Shown: positions 27,163 through 37,106 of the stretch, one piece after another | Position numbering within the stretch: the first letter of the stretch is position 1 | Layout of the letters: each line of letters begins with the position of its first letter | NCBI GenBank assembly: GCA_017461475.1 | Contig: JAFTXX010000001.1 | Span: 16,555 to 80,554, forward strand | Length of the DNA: 64,000 bases | Source: Clostridia bacterium | Lineage (GTDB): Bacteria; Bacillota; Clostridia; Oscillospirales; CAG-272 | Direction: 5' to 3' | Translations under genes and position numbers: made by a program | Notes under the pieces: model-generated | What the model was told of the DNA's origin: nothing | What the model saw: only the letters and a program-made list of their open reading frames with translations | The model's database searches: none

Positions 27163-27444
27163 ATGAGCAGAAGTCTTAAAAAGGCGCCCTATGTAGAAGA
27201 AAAACTCTACAACAGAATCGTTGCTATGAACGAGTCGGGCGACAAAAAAGTTCTTAAAACCTGGTCGCGTGCATCTACAATTTTCCCCGAATTTGTCGGC
27301 CACACAATTGCTGTTCATGACGGCAGAAAGCATGTTCCGGTATATGTTACCGAGGACATGGTAGGTCGCAAGCTCGGTGAATTCGCACCCACCAGAACAT
27401 TCAAAGGTCACGCAGGTTCTAAAACCTCGAACAACGGTAAATAA
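27163..27444 (+). CDS. rpsS: 30S ribosomal protein S19
   Basis: A 93-residue protein of the 30S head that contacts S13. Seen: [15 protein letters not shown], then [20 protein letters not shown] and the C-terminal [14 protein letters not shown]. Position and length are canonical. Confidence 0.98.
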   Translation: MSRSLKKAPYVEEKLYNRIVAMNESGDKKVLKTWSRASTIFPEFVGHTIAVHDGRKHVPVYVTEDMVGRKLGEFAPTRTFKGHAGSKTSNNGK

Positions 27445-27493
27445 TCAAAAAATTACGAAAGTCGCATAATAGCGAAGGGAGGCAAAGCCTTAA

Positions 27494-27829
27494 ATGGAAG
27501 CAAAAGCGCATCTTAAATATGCGAGAATTTCTCCCAGGAAGGTGAAGATCGTGCTTGACCTCATCAGAGGCAAGGATGTAGCAACTGCAATGGCTATTCT
27601 TAAGAATACCCCCAAGAGCGCATCCGAGTATCTCACCAAACTGCTGAGAAGTGCAGTCGCAAATGCAGAGAATAACTTTAACATGGACGCATCCAAGCTT
27701 TACGTATCCACTTGCTTTGTATGCCCCGGTCCGACTCTTAAGAGAATCATGCCGAGAGCACAGGGCAGAGCTTACAGAATCAACAAGAGAACAAGCCATG
27801 TTACAATCGCGGTAAGCGAGAAAAACTAA
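27494..27829 (+). CDS. rplV: 50S ribosomal protein L22
   Basis: A 111-residue protein of the exit tunnel; its beta-hairpin tip ([20 protein letters not shown]) is the macrolide-relevant loop. The gap to rpsS is 49 bases, with GGGAGG ahead of the start. Confidence 0.98.
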   Translation: MEAKAHLKYARISPRKVKIVLDLIRGKDVATAMAILKNTPKSASEYLTKLLRSAVANAENNFNMDASKLYVSTCFVCPGPTLKRIMPRAQGRAYRINKRTSHVTIAVSEKN

Positions 27830-27847
27830 TAGAAGGAGGTTAAACAG

Positions 27848-28585
27848 ATGGGTCAGAAAGTAAATCCTCACGGTCTCCGTGTTGGTGTAATTAAGAACTG
27901 GGACTCGAGATGGTTCGCAAAGGACGAAGTTTTCGGCGATACTCTCGTGTCTGACTATAAGCTCAGAAAGTATCTTAAGAAGAAACTCCAGGATGCTGGT
28001 GTTCCTAAGATCGAAATCGAGCGTGATGCTAACCGCATCAAGGTATTTATCCACTGTGCAAAGCCCGGTATCGTAATCGGCCGCGGCGGCGCAGAAATCG
28101 ACAAGCTCAAGATGGACATCGCAAATGTTGCAGAGTGCCCTGTTGAGAGCGTTGTTGTAAATGTAGTAGAAGTTAAGAGCCCTGATCTCAACGCTCAGCT
28201 CGTTGCTGAAAGCATCGCGTCTCAGCTTGAGAAGAGAACTTCCTTCCGCCGTGCTATGAAGCAGGCGATCGGTAGAACTATGCGTCTCGGCGCAAAGGGT
28301 ATCAAGGTAACTTGCAGCGGCCGTCTCGGCGGTGCTGAAATCGCAAGAGTTGAGCATTACCATGAAGGTACTATTCCGCTTCAGACTCTCCGCGCAGACA
28401 TCGAGTACGGTTTCTGGGAAGCAAATACCACCTACGGTAAAATCGGTATCAAGGTTTGGATCTATCGCGGCGAAGTTCTTAACGAAGTAAATCGTCAGAA
28501 CCAGGCTCGCGAGGACAGAAGACCTCGTCGTGCTCCTCGTGAGGGCGGCAGAAGAAACAACAATAAGGAAGGGGGCAACCGCTAA
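27848..28585 (+). CDS. rpsC: 30S ribosomal protein S3
   Basis: A 245-residue 30S head protein with a KH domain ([14 protein letters not shown]) and the C-terminal fold [22 protein letters not shown] basic tail rich in Arg, Gly and Asn (about residues 218-245) extends past the conserved core. Its stop overlaps the rplP start by one base. Confidence 0.98.
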   Translation: MGQKVNPHGLRVGVIKNWDSRWFAKDEVFGDTLVSDYKLRKYLKKKLQDAGVPKIEIERDANRIKVFIHCAKPGIVIGRGGAEIDKLKMDIANVAECPVESVVVNVVEVKSPDLNAQLVAESIASQLEKRTSFRRAMKQAIGRTMRLGAKGIKVTCSGRLGGAEIARVEHYHEGTIPLQTLRADIEYGFWEANTTYGKIGIKVWIYRGEVLNEVNRQNQAREDRRPRRAPREGGRRNNNKEGGNR

Positions 28586-29013
28586 TGTTAATGCCTAAGA
28601 GAGTTAAGTACCGTCGTGTTCACCGCGGCAGACTTACCGGTAAGGCTATGCGCGGTAATACCATTACTAACGGTAATTACGGTCTCGTTGCCACCGAACC
28701 CGCTTGGATCACATCTAACCAGATCGAGGCAGCCCGTATCGCGATGACACGTTACATCCGCCGTGGCGGTCAGGTTTGGATCAAGATTTTCCCCGACAAG
28801 CCGATCACAGAGAAGCCTGCTGAAACTCGAATGGGTTCCGGTAAGGGTTCACCCGAGTATTGGGTAGCGGTTGTTAAGCCGGGCAGAGTACTTTTTGAAA
28901 TGGACGGCGTTGCTGAGGACGTTGCAAGAGAAGCTATGCGTCTTGCATCTCATAAGCTCCCCATCAAGTGCAAGTTCGTTAAGAAGGAAACTACAGAAGT
29001 TGGGGAGGAATAA
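28585..29013 (+). CDS. rplP: 50S ribosomal protein L16
   Basis: A 142-residue protein near the A-site of the 50S subunit. Seen: [15 protein letters not shown], then [24 protein letters not shown]. Two ATG codons lie two codons apart; the first overlaps the rpsC stop and is preferred for coupling. Confidence 0.98.
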   Translation: MLMPKRVKYRRVHRGRLTGKAMRGNTITNGNYGLVATEPAWITSNQIEAARIAMTRYIRRGGQVWIKIFPDKPITEKPAETRMGSGKGSPEYWVAVVKPGRVLFEMDGVAEDVAREAMRLASHKLPIKCKFVKKETTEVGEE

Positions 29014-29016
29014 GCC

Positions 29017-29205
29017 ATGAAGGTTACAGAACTTAGAGACATGACTGCCGACCAGCTCCAGGCAAAGCTTAAAGAGCTTAAAAGCGAGCTTTTTAATCTC
29101 CGTTTCCAGCACGCAATCAACCAGCTCGAGAATCCTCATAAGATTACCGATGTTAAGAGAGACATTGCGCGCGTAATGACAGTTCTTCAAGAGAAGAACG
29201 CGTAA
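29017..29205 (+). CDS. rpmC: 50S ribosomal protein L29
   Basis: A 62-residue two-helix protein at the exit tunnel: MKVTELRDMTADQLQAKL, then LFNLRFQHAINQLENP. It lies three bases after rplP, with GGGGAGG inside the end of rplP. Confidence 0.97.
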   Translation: MKVTELRDMTADQLQAKLKELKSELFNLRFQHAINQLENPHKITDVKRDIARVMTVLQEKNA

Positions 29206-29217
29206 GGGGTGAAAAAC

Positions 29218-29472
29218 ATGGAAAGAAATCTTAGAAAAACACGTGTTGGTAAGGTTATCAGCGACAAGATGGACAAGACCATCGTTGTAGCAATTGAAGA
29301 TAACATTAAGCATCCCAAGTACGGTAAGATCATCAAGAACACAAAGAAGATTCACGTTCACGATGAAAAGAATGAATGCGGTGTAGGCGATACCGTTTCC
29401 GTAATGGAGACCCGCCCGCTGTCCGCTACTAAGAGATGGAGACTTGTTTCCATCATCGAAAAGGCGAAATAA
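29218..29472 (+). CDS. rpsQ: 30S ribosomal protein S17
   Basis: An 84-residue primary 16S-binding protein. The ATG at 29218 ([13 protein letters not shown]) is chosen because AAGGGGTG is well spaced; a GTG three codons upstream is part of that ribosome binding site. The block [13 protein letters not shown] at the end is typical. Confidence 0.97.
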   Translation: MERNLRKTRVGKVISDKMDKTIVVAIEDNIKHPKYGKIIKNTKKIHVHDEKNECGVGDTVSVMETRPLSATKRWRLVSIIEKAK

Positions 29473-29517
29473 GTAGATAGGTCAAAGCACTTATCGAAAT
29501 AAGGAGGAAACGCTAGA

Positions 29518-29886
29518 ATGATTCAGCAGCAGACATTAATGAAAGTTGCCGATAACACCGGCGCTAAGGAACTTATGTGTATCAGAGTTCTCGGCGGTAC
29601 CGGTCGCAGATATGCAAATATCGGTGATATCGTTGTTTGCGCCGTCAAGAAGGCAGCACCCGGCGGTGTTGTTAAGAAAGGCGACGTTGTTAAAGCGGTT
29701 GTCGTTAGAAGTGTTAAGGGCCTTCGCCGTGCGGACGGTTCCTACATCAAGTTCGACGAGAACGCAGCAGTAGTCATCAAGGATGACAAGACCCCTAAGG
29801 GCACTCGTATTTTTGGCCCTGTGGCAAGAGAGCTTCGTGATAAGGACTTCCTTAAGATCCTTTCCCTCGCTCCCGAAGTACTTTAA
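29518..29886 (+). CDS. rplN: 50S ribosomal protein L14
   Basis: A 122-residue protein at the subunit interface, starting [21 protein letters not shown] and ending [23 protein letters not shown]. First gene of the classical spc segment; 45 bases follow rpsQ, with AAGGAGG upstream. Confidence 0.98.
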   Translation: MIQQQTLMKVADNTGAKELMCIRVLGGTGRRYANIGDIVVCAVKKAAPGGVVKKGDVVKAVVVRSVKGLRRADGSYIKFDENAAVVIKDDKTPKGTRIFGPVARELRDKDFLKILSLAPEVL

Positions 29887-29904
29887 TCAAGGAGGTAACA
29901 TAAA

Positions 29905-30222
29905 ATGGCAAACAAGCTTCACGTTAAGAAGGACGATACCGTTGTTGTTATTTCCGGCGATGACAAGGGCAAGAAGGGTAAAGTTCTCACAGTCTCCCCC
30001 GAGGAGAAGAAGGTTATTGTTGAAGGTGTCAACATTGTAACCAAGCATGCTAAACCCCGCAGACAGGGCGAAGCAGGCGGTATTATGAAGGTAGAAGGCG
30101 CACTCTACGCAGACAAGGTTCAGCTTTTCTGCTCCAAGTGCAACAAGGCTACAAGAGCAGCACACAAGGTAGACGGCGACAAGAAGGTTCGCGTTTGCGT
30201 TAAGTGCGGCGCAGAACTTTAA
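29905..30222 (+). CDS. rplX: 50S ribosomal protein L24
   Basis: A 105-residue assembly-initiator protein with an N-terminal KOW motif (KKDDTVVVISGDDKGKKG). The C-terminus holds two CxxC pairs (CSKCNKATRAAHK, then CVKCGAEL), the zinc-ribbon form seen in many Firmicutes. Regular spacing within the operon. Confidence 0.97.
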   Translation: MANKLHVKKDDTVVVISGDDKGKKGKVLTVSPEEKKVIVEGVNIVTKHAKPRRQGEAGGIMKVEGALYADKVQLFCSKCNKATRAAHKVDGDKKVRVCVKCGAEL

Positions 30223-30238
30223 GGAGGTGCAGTAAGTC

Positions 30239-30778
30239 ATGTCAAGATATGCAGAAATGTATAAGAAGGACGTCGCTCCTGCGCTCATGAAGAAGTTCAA
30301 CTACAAGAGCCCCATGCAGATTCCTAAGTTTGACAAGATCGTTGTCAACGTAGGTGCAGGCGACGCAAAAGAAAATTCCAAAGTTATCGATTCGATCATC
30401 GAAGAAATCACCATGATCACAGGCCAGAAGGCTGTTCCGACCTATGCAAAGAAGTCGGTTGCAAACTTCAAGCTTCGTGAAGGCGTAAAGATCGGCGTTA
30501 AGGTAACCCTTCGCGGCGAGAATATGTACGAATTCATGGATAAACTCTTTAACCTCGCACTCCCCCGCGTTCGTGACTTCAAGGGTATCAACCCCAACGG
30601 TTTCGACGGCAGAGGTAACTATGCGCTCGGTCTTAAAGAGCAGCTTATCTTCCCTGAAATCGAGTATGATAAGGTTGAAAAGGTTCGCGGTATGGATATC
30701 GTATTCGTTACCACCGCAAACACCGACGAAGAAGCACGTGAGCTCCTCACTCTTATGGGCGCTCCGTTTGCTAAATAA
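30239..30778 (+). CDS. rplE: 50S ribosomal protein L5
   Basis: A 179-residue protein that binds 5S rRNA and contacts the P-site tRNA. Seen: [34 protein letters not shown], and [29 protein letters not shown] lies 9-17 bases upstream of the start. Confidence 0.98.
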   Translation: MSRYAEMYKKDVAPALMKKFNYKSPMQIPKFDKIVVNVGAGDAKENSKVIDSIIEEITMITGQKAVPTYAKKSVANFKLREGVKIGVKVTLRGENMYEFMDKLFNLALPRVRDFKGINPNGFDGRGNYALGLKEQLIFPEIEYDKVEKVRGMDIVFVTTANTDEEARELLTLMGAPFAK

Positions 30779-30792
30779 GGAGGGGACAGAAA

Positions 30793-30978
30793 ATGGCAAA
30801 GAAGTCTATGATTCTCAAGCAGCAGAGAGAGCAGAAGTTCTCCACCAGAGAGTACAACCGCTGCAAGATCTGCGGTCGTCCCCATGCTTATCTTCGTAAG
30901 TACGGCATCTGCCGTATCTGCTTCCGTGAACTCGCTTACAAGGGCGAAATTCCGGGCGTAAAGAAAGCAAGCTGGTAA
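30793..30978 (+). CDS. rpsN: 30S ribosomal protein S14, zinc type
   Basis: A 61-residue short S14 (type Z) with zinc ligands [21 protein letters not shown], two CxxC pairs. Normal for Firmicutes; a longer zinc-free paralogue may exist elsewhere. It is followed by the longest untranslated gap inside the spc segment. Confidence 0.97.
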   Translation: MAKKSMILKQQREQKFSTREYNRCKICGRPHAYLRKYGICRICFRELAYKGEIPGVKKASW

Positions 30979-31070
30979 ATCTCCCATCTATCGGCAGGAA
31001 AACGCAAACGTTTTTACCACCGATAAGCCGCCGGAGCCAGCAACCGGCAGCAAGAATTTTTAACTTGCAT
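30979..31070 (+). promoter_or_regulatory. Structured intergenic RNA between rpsN and rpsH
   Basis: The gap of 107 bases can form several stems: TATCGG with CCGATA, a GCCGG/CCGGC stem around AGCCAGCAA, and GCAAG/CTTGC just before the rpsH ribosome binding site. A role as S8 autoregulatory site or processing site is inferred from position only. Confidence 0.4.
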
Positions 31071-31085
31071 TAGGAGGAAATTAAA

Positions 31086-31481
31086 ATGCAAATTTCAGAC
31101 GTAATTGCAGATATGCTCACTCGTATCAGAAATGCAAACAATGCAAAGCATGAGACAGTTGACATCCCTGCATCCAACATGAAGAAGGCTATCGCAGAGA
31201 TTCTCGTAAACGAGGGCTACATCAAGGGTTATCAGATCCTTGAGGACAACAAGCAGGGTATCATCCGTGTTACCCTCAAGTATGTAGGTAAGCAGAAGGT
31301 TATTCACGGTCTCCGCCGCATTTCCAAGCCCGGTCTCCGTATCTACTCCAACTGCGAAGATATGCCTAAGGTTATGAACGGCCTCGGTATCGCGATCGTA
31401 TCTACCTCTAAGGGTATTATGACCGATAAGCAGGCTCGCAAAGAGAATGTCGGCGGCGAAGTTCTCGCCTTCGTATGGTAA
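31086..31481 (+). CDS. rpsH: 30S ribosomal protein S8
   Basis: A 131-residue 16S central-domain binder: [20 protein letters not shown], then [20 protein letters not shown] and GGEVLAFVW at the end. In other bacteria S8 represses spc-operon translation; the structured gap directly upstream may serve this here. Confidence 0.98.
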   Translation: MQISDVIADMLTRIRNANNAKHETVDIPASNMKKAIAEILVNEGYIKGYQILEDNKQGIIRVTLKYVGKQKVIHGLRRISKPGLRIYSNCEDMPKVMNGLGIAIVSTSKGIMTDKQARKENVGGEVLAFVW

Positions 31482-31499
31482 TTAAGGAGGGTAACAGAC

Positions 31500-32039
31500 A
31501 TGTCAAGAATTGGTAGAATGCCTATCGCTGTTCCCGCCGGTGTTACCGTAACAATCGGCGAGGGCAACGCAGTAACCGTTAAGGGTCCTAAGGGCGAGCT
31601 CGCTCAGACTTTCGCTACCTGCCTCACCATTAAGCAGGAAGGCGCTGAGGTTGTTGTAACTCGTGACTCTGAAGAAAAAGAAGTAAGAGCCCTTCATGGT
31701 CTTACAAGAGCTCTCCTCTCCAACATGGTTGTTGGTGTAACCGAGGGCTTCTCTAAGAAACTCGAAATCGTCGGTGTTGGTTACAAGGTTGAAAAGACCG
31801 GCAACAAGCTCACTCTCAGCCTTGGTCACTCTCATCCCATCTATGTTGAAGAGGGCGACGGTGTAACCTTCGAGGTTCCGGACCTCAACACTATCATTGT
31901 CAAGGGTATTGACAAGCAGGTAGTAGGTGCAGTAGCAGCTAAGATCCGCAGCTACAGAAAGCCTGAGCCTTATCACGGCAAGGGCGTTAAGTACTCCGAC
32001 GAACACATTCGCCGCAAGGCCGGTAAGACCGGTAAATAA
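31500..32039 (+). CDS. rplF: 50S ribosomal protein L6
   Basis: A 179-residue protein near the factor-binding site, made of two related domains. Seen: MSRIGRMPIAVPAGVTV, VGYKVEKTGNKLTLSLG, and the C-terminal PEPYHGKGVKYSDEHIRRKAGKTGK. AAGGAGGG precedes the start. Confidence 0.98.
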   Translation: MSRIGRMPIAVPAGVTVTIGEGNAVTVKGPKGELAQTFATCLTIKQEGAEVVVTRDSEEKEVRALHGLTRALLSNMVVGVTEGFSKKLEIVGVGYKVEKTGNKLTLSLGHSHPIYVEEGDGVTFEVPDLNTIIVKGIDKQVVGAVAAKIRSYRKPEPYHGKGVKYSDEHIRRKAGKTGK

Positions 32040-32057
32040 TGAAAGGAGTGGACACAG

Positions 32058-32417
32058 ATGGTTTCAAGAAAAGACAGTAACGCAGCACGTCTTAAGAGAC
32101 ATGCAAGAGTTAGAGGCAAGATCTCCGGCACAGCTGAGACTCCTCGTCTTTGCGTATATCGCTCCAATGCGAACATTTCCGCTCAGATCATCGATGATGT
32201 TAAGGGCGTAACTCTGGTATCCGCTTCCAGCCTTGAAAAGGATTTCAAGCTTAGCGGCGGAAACAAGGAATCTGCAAAAGAAGTCGGCAAGATGATTGCT
32301 GAAAGAGCAGTAGCTAAGGGAATCACCAACGTGGTATTCGACCGCGGCGGTTATCTCTATCACGGACGTGTATCGGAACTCGCTGAAGGTGCTCGCGAGG
32401 GCGGCCTTAAGTTCTAA
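32058..32417 (+). CDS. rplR: 50S ribosomal protein L18
   Basis: A 119-residue 5S rRNA-binding protein with the family start [17 protein letters not shown] and [16 protein letters not shown], ending [24 protein letters not shown]. Located 18 bases after rplF. Confidence 0.98.
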   Translation: MVSRKDSNAARLKRHARVRGKISGTAETPRLCVYRSNANISAQIIDDVKGVTLVSASSLEKDFKLSGGNKESAKEVGKMIAERAVAKGITNVVFDRGGYLYHGRVSELAEGAREGGLKF

Positions 32418-32476
32418 TTCCGGTTTGTACACAGTTTGAAATTTTATTTCATTCACATTAATTAAGGAGAAAAAAC

Positions 32477-32986
32477 ATGGCATACAGAAATGATGCGGCT
32501 AAGAAGGATACGGAATTTTCCGAAAGCCTTGTAGCCCTCAACCGTGTTTCCAAAACCGTAAAAGGTGGTCGTATCGCAAGATTTACCGCTATCATGGTAG
32601 TAGGCGATAAGAACGGCCGCGTAGGCTACGGTCTCGGAAAAGCAGCCGAGGTTCCGGACGCTATCCGCAAGGGAATTGAGGATGCTAAGAAGAATATGAT
32701 TACCGTATCCCGCAAGGGTTCGACTATCCCTCACGAGATCATCGGTGAGTTCGGTGCAGGCAGAGTTCTTCTCAAGCCCGCCGCTCCCGGTACCGGTATT
32801 ATCGCAGGCGGCGCAGTACGTCTCGTACTCGAGCTTGCTGGCATTAGCAACGTTCGTGCTAAGTGCCTCCGTTCCAACAACCCCACCAATGTCGTAAAGG
32901 CAACCTTTGAAGGCCTCAAGGCTCTCCGTACCGCTGAGCAGGTAGCTGCTATCCGCGATAAGAGCGTTGAAGACATCAAGGCATAA
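32477..32986 (+). CDS. rpsE: 30S ribosomal protein S5
   Basis: A 169-residue protein of the mRNA entry site. The double-stranded-RNA-binding-like domain [18 protein letters not shown] leads into the loop [21 protein letters not shown]; the C-terminal half carries [21 protein letters not shown] 59-base gap separates it from rplR. Confidence 0.98.
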   Translation: MAYRNDAAKKDTEFSESLVALNRVSKTVKGGRIARFTAIMVVGDKNGRVGYGLGKAAEVPDAIRKGIEDAKKNMITVSRKGSTIPHEIIGEFGAGRVLLKPAAPGTGIIAGGAVRLVLELAGISNVRAKCLRSNNPTNVVKATFEGLKALRTAEQVAAIRDKSVEDIKA

Positions 32987-32999
32987 GGAGGACGCTGTA

Positions 33000-33179
33000 A
33001 TGGAAAAGGTAAAAGTAGTTCTTACAAAAAGCCTTATCGGCGCAAAGCCGAACCAGAAGGCAACCGCAAAATCGCTTGGACTCAATAAAATCGGTGACAG
33101 CATCGAACACGTAAACGATGCAGTTCTCGGCGGCAAGGTGAAAGTACTTTCCCACCTTGTTAAGATTGAGACCGTTTAA
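33000..33179 (+). CDS. rpmD: 50S ribosomal protein L30
   Basis: A 59-residue protein. The ATG at 33000 (MEKVKVVLTKSLIG) follows AAGGAGG at 32985; frames opening earlier would overlap rpsE. Seen: KPNQKATAKSLGLNKIGDS. Canonical place between rpsE and rplO. Confidence 0.96.
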   Translation: MEKVKVVLTKSLIGAKPNQKATAKSLGLNKIGDSIEHVNDAVLGGKVKVLSHLVKIETV

Positions 33180-33229
33180 GTTTTGTCTTGATACAAAACT
33201 AAAACAACATCAAACAAAGGAGGACAATC

Positions 33230-33670
33230 ATGAAGCTTCATGAACTTTCACCGGCAGAGGGCTCCGTAACCCCTGCATACCGTAAGGGTAGAGGTCCCGG
33301 CTCCGGTAACGGCAAAACCGCCGGCAAGGGTCACAAGGGCCAGAACGCACGTAGCGGCGGTGGCGTAAGACCCGGCTTTGAGGGAGGTCAGCTTCCTCTT
33401 TACAGAAAGCTGCCGAAGAGAGGTTTCTACAACAGATTTGCTAAGGAGTATTCCGTAGTAAACGTAGAAGCGCTCAACAAATTTGAGGACGGCGCAGTAG
33501 TAGATCTTGCAGCACTTGCAGAGGCAGGCGTTGTTAGCCAGCCTAAGAGCGCGCTTAAGATTTTGGGCAAGGGCGAGCTCGCTAAAAAAATCACTGTTAA
33601 AGCAGCAGTCTTTTCGGCGAGTGCCAAGGAGAAGATAGAAGCAGCAGGTGGAAAGATCGAGGTGGTATAA
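33230..33670 (+). CDS. rplO: 50S ribosomal protein L15
   Basis: A 146-residue protein with the glycine-rich N-terminal extension [20 protein letters not shown] and the family block [18 protein letters not shown]. It abuts secY without a spacer, so the secY ribosome binding site (GATCGAGGTGG) lies inside it. Confidence 0.98.
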   Translation: MKLHELSPAEGSVTPAYRKGRGPGSGNGKTAGKGHKGQNARSGGGVRPGFEGGQLPLYRKLPKRGFYNRFAKEYSVVNVEALNKFEDGAVVDLAALAEAGVVSQPKSALKILGKGELAKKITVKAAVFSASAKEKIEAAGGKIEVV

Positions 33671-35020
33671 ATGTTTCAGACATTTAAGAATGCATTCAAG
33701 ATCCCCGATCTCAGAAAAAAGATTCTTTTCACCCTCTTTATAATTCTTCTTTATCGTATAGGTTCCGCAATTCCTGTTCCGTTTGTAAACGGTAACATGC
33801 TCGAGTTCTTCACCGAGTATGGCACCGCTACATCAGGTCAGGGCGGTATCTTCGATTTGCTGAACACCATGTCGGGCGGCGCTATGTCGCAGGCGACACT
33901 CTTCGCTCTCGGCGTTCAGCCTTATATCAACGCATCCATTATTATTCAGCTTCTTACCATTGCTATCCCCGCACTTGAGAATCTTTCCAAGCAGGGCGAA
34001 GAAGGCAAGAAGAAACTCAACACTATCACCCGTTTCGTAACTGTTGCACTTGCACTTATCATGAGTATCGGTTACTACATGCTTCTCAAGAACGAAGCAT
34101 TCGGTCTCCCTGTTCTTAACAATACTACATGGTTTGCAGGCGTTGTTATCGTAGCATGCTACTGCGCAGGCGCTTCGCTTGTTATGTGGCTCGCTGAGAA
34201 GATCAACGAAAGCGGTATCGGCAACGGTATCTCCATCATTCTTTTTGCAAACATTATCGCACGTCTTCCCAGCGGCGCAGCATCCGTATGGATGACCGCT
34301 ATGAACATGTTCAAGCAGGGCGGTGTGCACATTGCACTGGGCATTCTCTTCATCATAGCAATCGTTGTTGTTATGGTAGCACTCGTAGGCTTTGTAGTAT
34401 TCATTACCGAGTCTGAGCGCAGAATTCCCGTTCAGTATGCAAAGAGAGTTGTCGGCAGAAAGATGTACGGCGGACAGAGCTCCACTCTTCCCATCAAGCT
34501 GAACATGACCGGCGTTATGCCTATCATCTTCGCAAGCACAATCTGCTCTCTCCCCTCCACCATTCTTATGTTTATCACTAAGCCCGAATCCGGTTTTGGT
34601 CTCACTGTATACAATTTCTTTGATACAGTGTTCAACCCCAACACCTCCGTGGTTTACATCATTCTCTACCTCATCCTGATTATCGCATTTGCATACTTCT
34701 ATGTTGCAATTTCGTTCAATCCCGTTGAGGTTGCGAATAACATCAAGAAGAATGGCGGTTCTATTGTCGGAATTCGTCCCGGCAAGCCTACTGCTGATTT
34801 TATTTCCAAAGTTTTGTCTAAAATCACACTGATTGGTGCGATTTTCCTCGGCTTCATCGCTGCATTCCCGATGGTTCTGAACCTTATCAACTCCGGTATG
34901 TTCGGCAGCATCGCATTCGGTGGTTCGTCACTCCTTATCGTAGTCGGCGTAGCACTTGAAACTGTAAGAGAGATTGAGGCACAGATGACAATGCGCCATT
35001 ACAAGGGCTTTCTTGACTAA
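33671..35020 (+). CDS. secY: Preprotein translocase channel subunit SecY
   Basis: Ten-span membrane protein of 449 residues that forms the Sec channel with SecE and SecG. Seen: RKKILFTLFIILLYRIGSAI (helix 1), a plug-region IFDLLNTMSGGAMSQATLFALG, the cytoplasmic loop SERRIPVQYAKR and NPVEVANNIKKNGG. Its place after rplO and before adk is the usual Firmicutes order. Confidence 0.98.
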   Translation: MFQTFKNAFKIPDLRKKILFTLFIILLYRIGSAIPVPFVNGNMLEFFTEYGTATSGQGGIFDLLNTMSGGAMSQATLFALGVQPYINASIIIQLLTIAIPALENLSKQGEEGKKKLNTITRFVTVALALIMSIGYYMLLKNEAFGLPVLNNTTWFAGVVIVACYCAGASLVMWLAEKINESGIGNGISIILFANIIARLPSGAASVWMTAMNMFKQGGVHIALGILFIIAIVVVMVALVGFVVFITESERRIPVQYAKRVVGRKMYGGQSSTLPIKLNMTGVMPIIFASTICSLPSTILMFITKPESGFGLTVYNFFDTVFNPNTSVVYIILYLILIIAFAYFYVAISFNPVEVANNIKKNGGSIVGIRPGKPTADFISKVLSKITLIGAIFLGFIAAFPMVLNLINSGMFGSIAFGGSSLLIVVGVALETVREIEAQMTMRHYKGFLD

Positions 35021-35041
35021 TTAGTCTAAACTGAGGTACCT

Positions 35042-35674
35042 ATGAAAATTATATTTTTAGGCGCACCCGGCGCAGGTAAGGGCACGCAGGCTGAAAAGGT
35101 TGCGGCTCACCTTAACATTCCCACTATTTCAACAGGCGCGATTATCCGCGCGGCACTTAAAGAAGGCACAGAGATGGGTCTTGCCGCAAAGGCATATATC
35201 GAAGCCGGCAAACTCGTTCCCGATGAAGTCGTTATCGGCATCATCAAGGAGCGACTTGCCAATGACGATTGCAAAAACGGTTTCATACTTGACGGTTTCC
35301 CTCGCACGATAGCGCAGGCAGAGGCACTTGATGCAATGGGCATTGAGATCGACCTCGTTGTCAACATCAGTGTTGATGACGCAACTATCGTTGAGAGAAT
35401 GAGCGGCAGACGCGTTTGCGCGGCGTGCGGTGCAACATTCCACACAAAGTTCAATCCTTCCGCTGACGGCGACAAGTGTGATAAGTGTGGTGCAGAACTC
35501 ACTATCCGCAAGGATGATAAACCCGAGGTTGTCGCAGACCGCCTCAGAGTTTACCATGAGGAAACCGAGCCCCTCGAGCGTTACTATGACGCAAAGGGAA
35601 TTCTCAAGACCGTTGTAGGTCAGGAGAAACTCGAAGATACTACCGCGCTTACCTTTAAGGCAATCGGAGTATAA
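35042..35674 (+). CDS. adk: Adenylate kinase, zinc-lid type
   Basis: Converts ATP and AMP to two ADP. The 210-residue protein has the P-loop GAPGAGKGT (residues 7-15), the AMP-site DGFPRTIAQAE and a long lid with four cysteines (CAACGATFHT, then CDKCGAEL) that should bind zinc, as in Gram-positive enzymes. It lies between secY and map. Confidence 0.98.
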   Translation: MKIIFLGAPGAGKGTQAEKVAAHLNIPTISTGAIIRAALKEGTEMGLAAKAYIEAGKLVPDEVVIGIIKERLANDDCKNGFILDGFPRTIAQAEALDAMGIEIDLVVNISVDDATIVERMSGRRVCAACGATFHTKFNPSADGDKCDKCGAELTIRKDDKPEVVADRLRVYHEETEPLERYYDAKGILKTVVGQEKLEDTTALTFKAIGV

Positions 35675-35675
35675 A

Positions 35676-36428
35676 ATGATTCAGCTTAAAAACAAGGCAC
35701 AAATTGAGCTGATGCGTGTTTCAGGCAGAATTACCGGCGAGGCACTCGCCGTTGCCGAGGAAATGATTCGTGAAGGCGTGTCGACCTATGAGATTGACAA
35801 AGCCATCCGCAATCACATCGAAAAGAGCGGTGCTAAACCCTCTTTCCTCGGTTACGCGGGCTTCCCCGGAAGCGCCTGTATCAGCATCAACGATGAGGTA
35901 ATTCACGGTATCCCCTCAAAGAAACGCATTTTGCAAGAGGGCGACATTGTAAAGATTGACGTCGGAGCATTTATCGGCGGTTTCCACGGCGACGCGGCCC
36001 GCACCTTTCCCGTAGGAAAGATAAGCGAGGAGGCGGCACGCCTTATCGAAGCCACTAAAGAATGTTTCTACAAAGGCGTTGCGCAGGCTACTGCCGGTAA
36101 TCGCGTTGGCGACATCGGCGCGGCTGTTGAGGCCCACGCAAAATCTTACGGATACAGTGTCGTTAAGAGATACGTCGGTCACGGTGTAGGACATGAACTC
36201 CATGAGTCTCCCGAGGTTCCGAATTTCGGAACGCCCGGTCGCGGCGCCAGACTTTTCCCCGGCACGGTAATTGCTATCGAGCCGATGATAAACGAAGGCG
36301 TATGTGATGTGCACGAAATGCCTGACGGCTGGACGGTCAAGACCGCCGACCGCAAGCTTTCCGCACATTATGAAAACACTGTTGCAATAACCGATGAGGG
36401 TCCGATACTCCTTACCGAAATCAAATGA
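35676..36428 (+). CDS. map: Type I methionine aminopeptidase
   Basis: Removes the initiator methionine from nascent proteins. The 250-residue enzyme shows the metal ligands in INDEVIHGIP, DIVKIDVGAFIGGFHGDAART, GHGVGHELHESPEVP and VIAIEPMINEG. It starts one base after adk and overlaps the next gene by four bases. Confidence 0.97.
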   Translation: MIQLKNKAQIELMRVSGRITGEALAVAEEMIREGVSTYEIDKAIRNHIEKSGAKPSFLGYAGFPGSACISINDEVIHGIPSKKRILQEGDIVKIDVGAFIGGFHGDAARTFPVGKISEEAARLIEATKECFYKGVAQATAGNRVGDIGAAVEAHAKSYGYSVVKRYVGHGVGHELHESPEVPNFGTPGRGARLFPGTVIAIEPMINEGVCDVHEMPDGWTVKTADRKLSAHYENTVAITDEGPILLTEIK

Positions 36429-36670
36429 GTGAAAGTTGCATTGGTCTCTTCGCATATTCAAAGTGCGGCAGGGACAGAAAGCGTCTGTTTTGTGTAGTCG
36501 ACCGTCTCGACGAGGACTTCGTCCTTGTGGCTGACGGAAAACTTCATAAGACAGAAGCACCTAAGAAAAAAAGGCTGAAGCATTTATCCTTTGTTACGAA
36601 AGAACCTATATCGGTTCCGAAAAGTAACGAAGAACTCTATAAGCGTATTTACGAATATGAGTTTAAGTAG
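36425..36670 (+). CDS. KOW-domain RNA-binding protein (L14e-like)
   Basis: An 81-residue protein of the KOW/L14e-like group found between map and infA in Clostridia. Seen: [24 protein letters not shown] with the basic block [10 protein letters not shown]. It probably binds rRNA or mRNA, but the function is not known. The start overlaps map by four bases (ATGA). Confidence 0.88.
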   Translation: MSESCIGLFAYSKCGRDRKRLFCVVDRLDEDFVLVADGKLHKTEAPKKKRLKHLSFVTKEPISVPKSNEELYKRIYEYEFK

Positions 36671-36681
36671 GAGGGATTATT

Positions 36682-36900
36682 GTGCCAAAAGATGATGTAA
36701 TGGAATTTGAAGGTGTGGTACTTGAGGCACTGCCTAATGCCAACTTCAAAGTACAGCTTCCCAGCGGACATATTGTTAATGCCCACATTTCGGGTAAGCT
36801 GCGCATGAACTATATCAGAATACTGCCCGGTGATAAAGTTACCGTTGAGGTGTCGGTCTACGACCCCACAAAGGGACGCATTACCTGGCGCGTAAAATAA
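36682..36900 (+). CDS. infA: Translation initiation factor IF-1
   Basis: A 72-residue OB-fold protein that binds the ribosomal A-site during initiation. The start codon is GTG after GGAGGG. Seen: [20 protein letters not shown] and [19 protein letters not shown]. Alpha-segment position as in other Firmicutes. Confidence 0.97.
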   Translation: MPKDDVMEFEGVVLEALPNANFKVQLPSGHIVNAHISGKLRMNYIRILPGDKVTVEVSVYDPTKGRITWRVK

Positions 36901-36928
36901 ACTAACCATTATGAAAGGAAGATAAACA

Positions 36929-37042
36929 ATGAAAGTTAAGCCTTCCGTAAAGAAGATTTGCGAAAAGTGCAAAATCATCAAGAGAAAAGGTAAAGTAATG
37001 GTTATTTGCGAGAACCCCAAGCACAAGCAGAAGCAGGGTTAA
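36929..37042 (+). CDS. rpmJ: 50S ribosomal protein L36, zinc type
   Basis: A 37-residue protein starting [20 protein letters not shown]. Zinc ligands are C11, C14, C27 and H32. GAAAGGAAG lies upstream. Small, but its sequence and its position between infA and rpsM leave no doubt. Confidence 0.97.
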   Translation: MKVKPSVKKICEKCKIIKRKGKVMVICENPKHKQKQG

Positions 37043-37106
37043 GCAAAAACCGTTAAACCGAAAGTGTCAAACGTGACACAAACCAAAGAAAGGATGGATT
37101 ACACAA

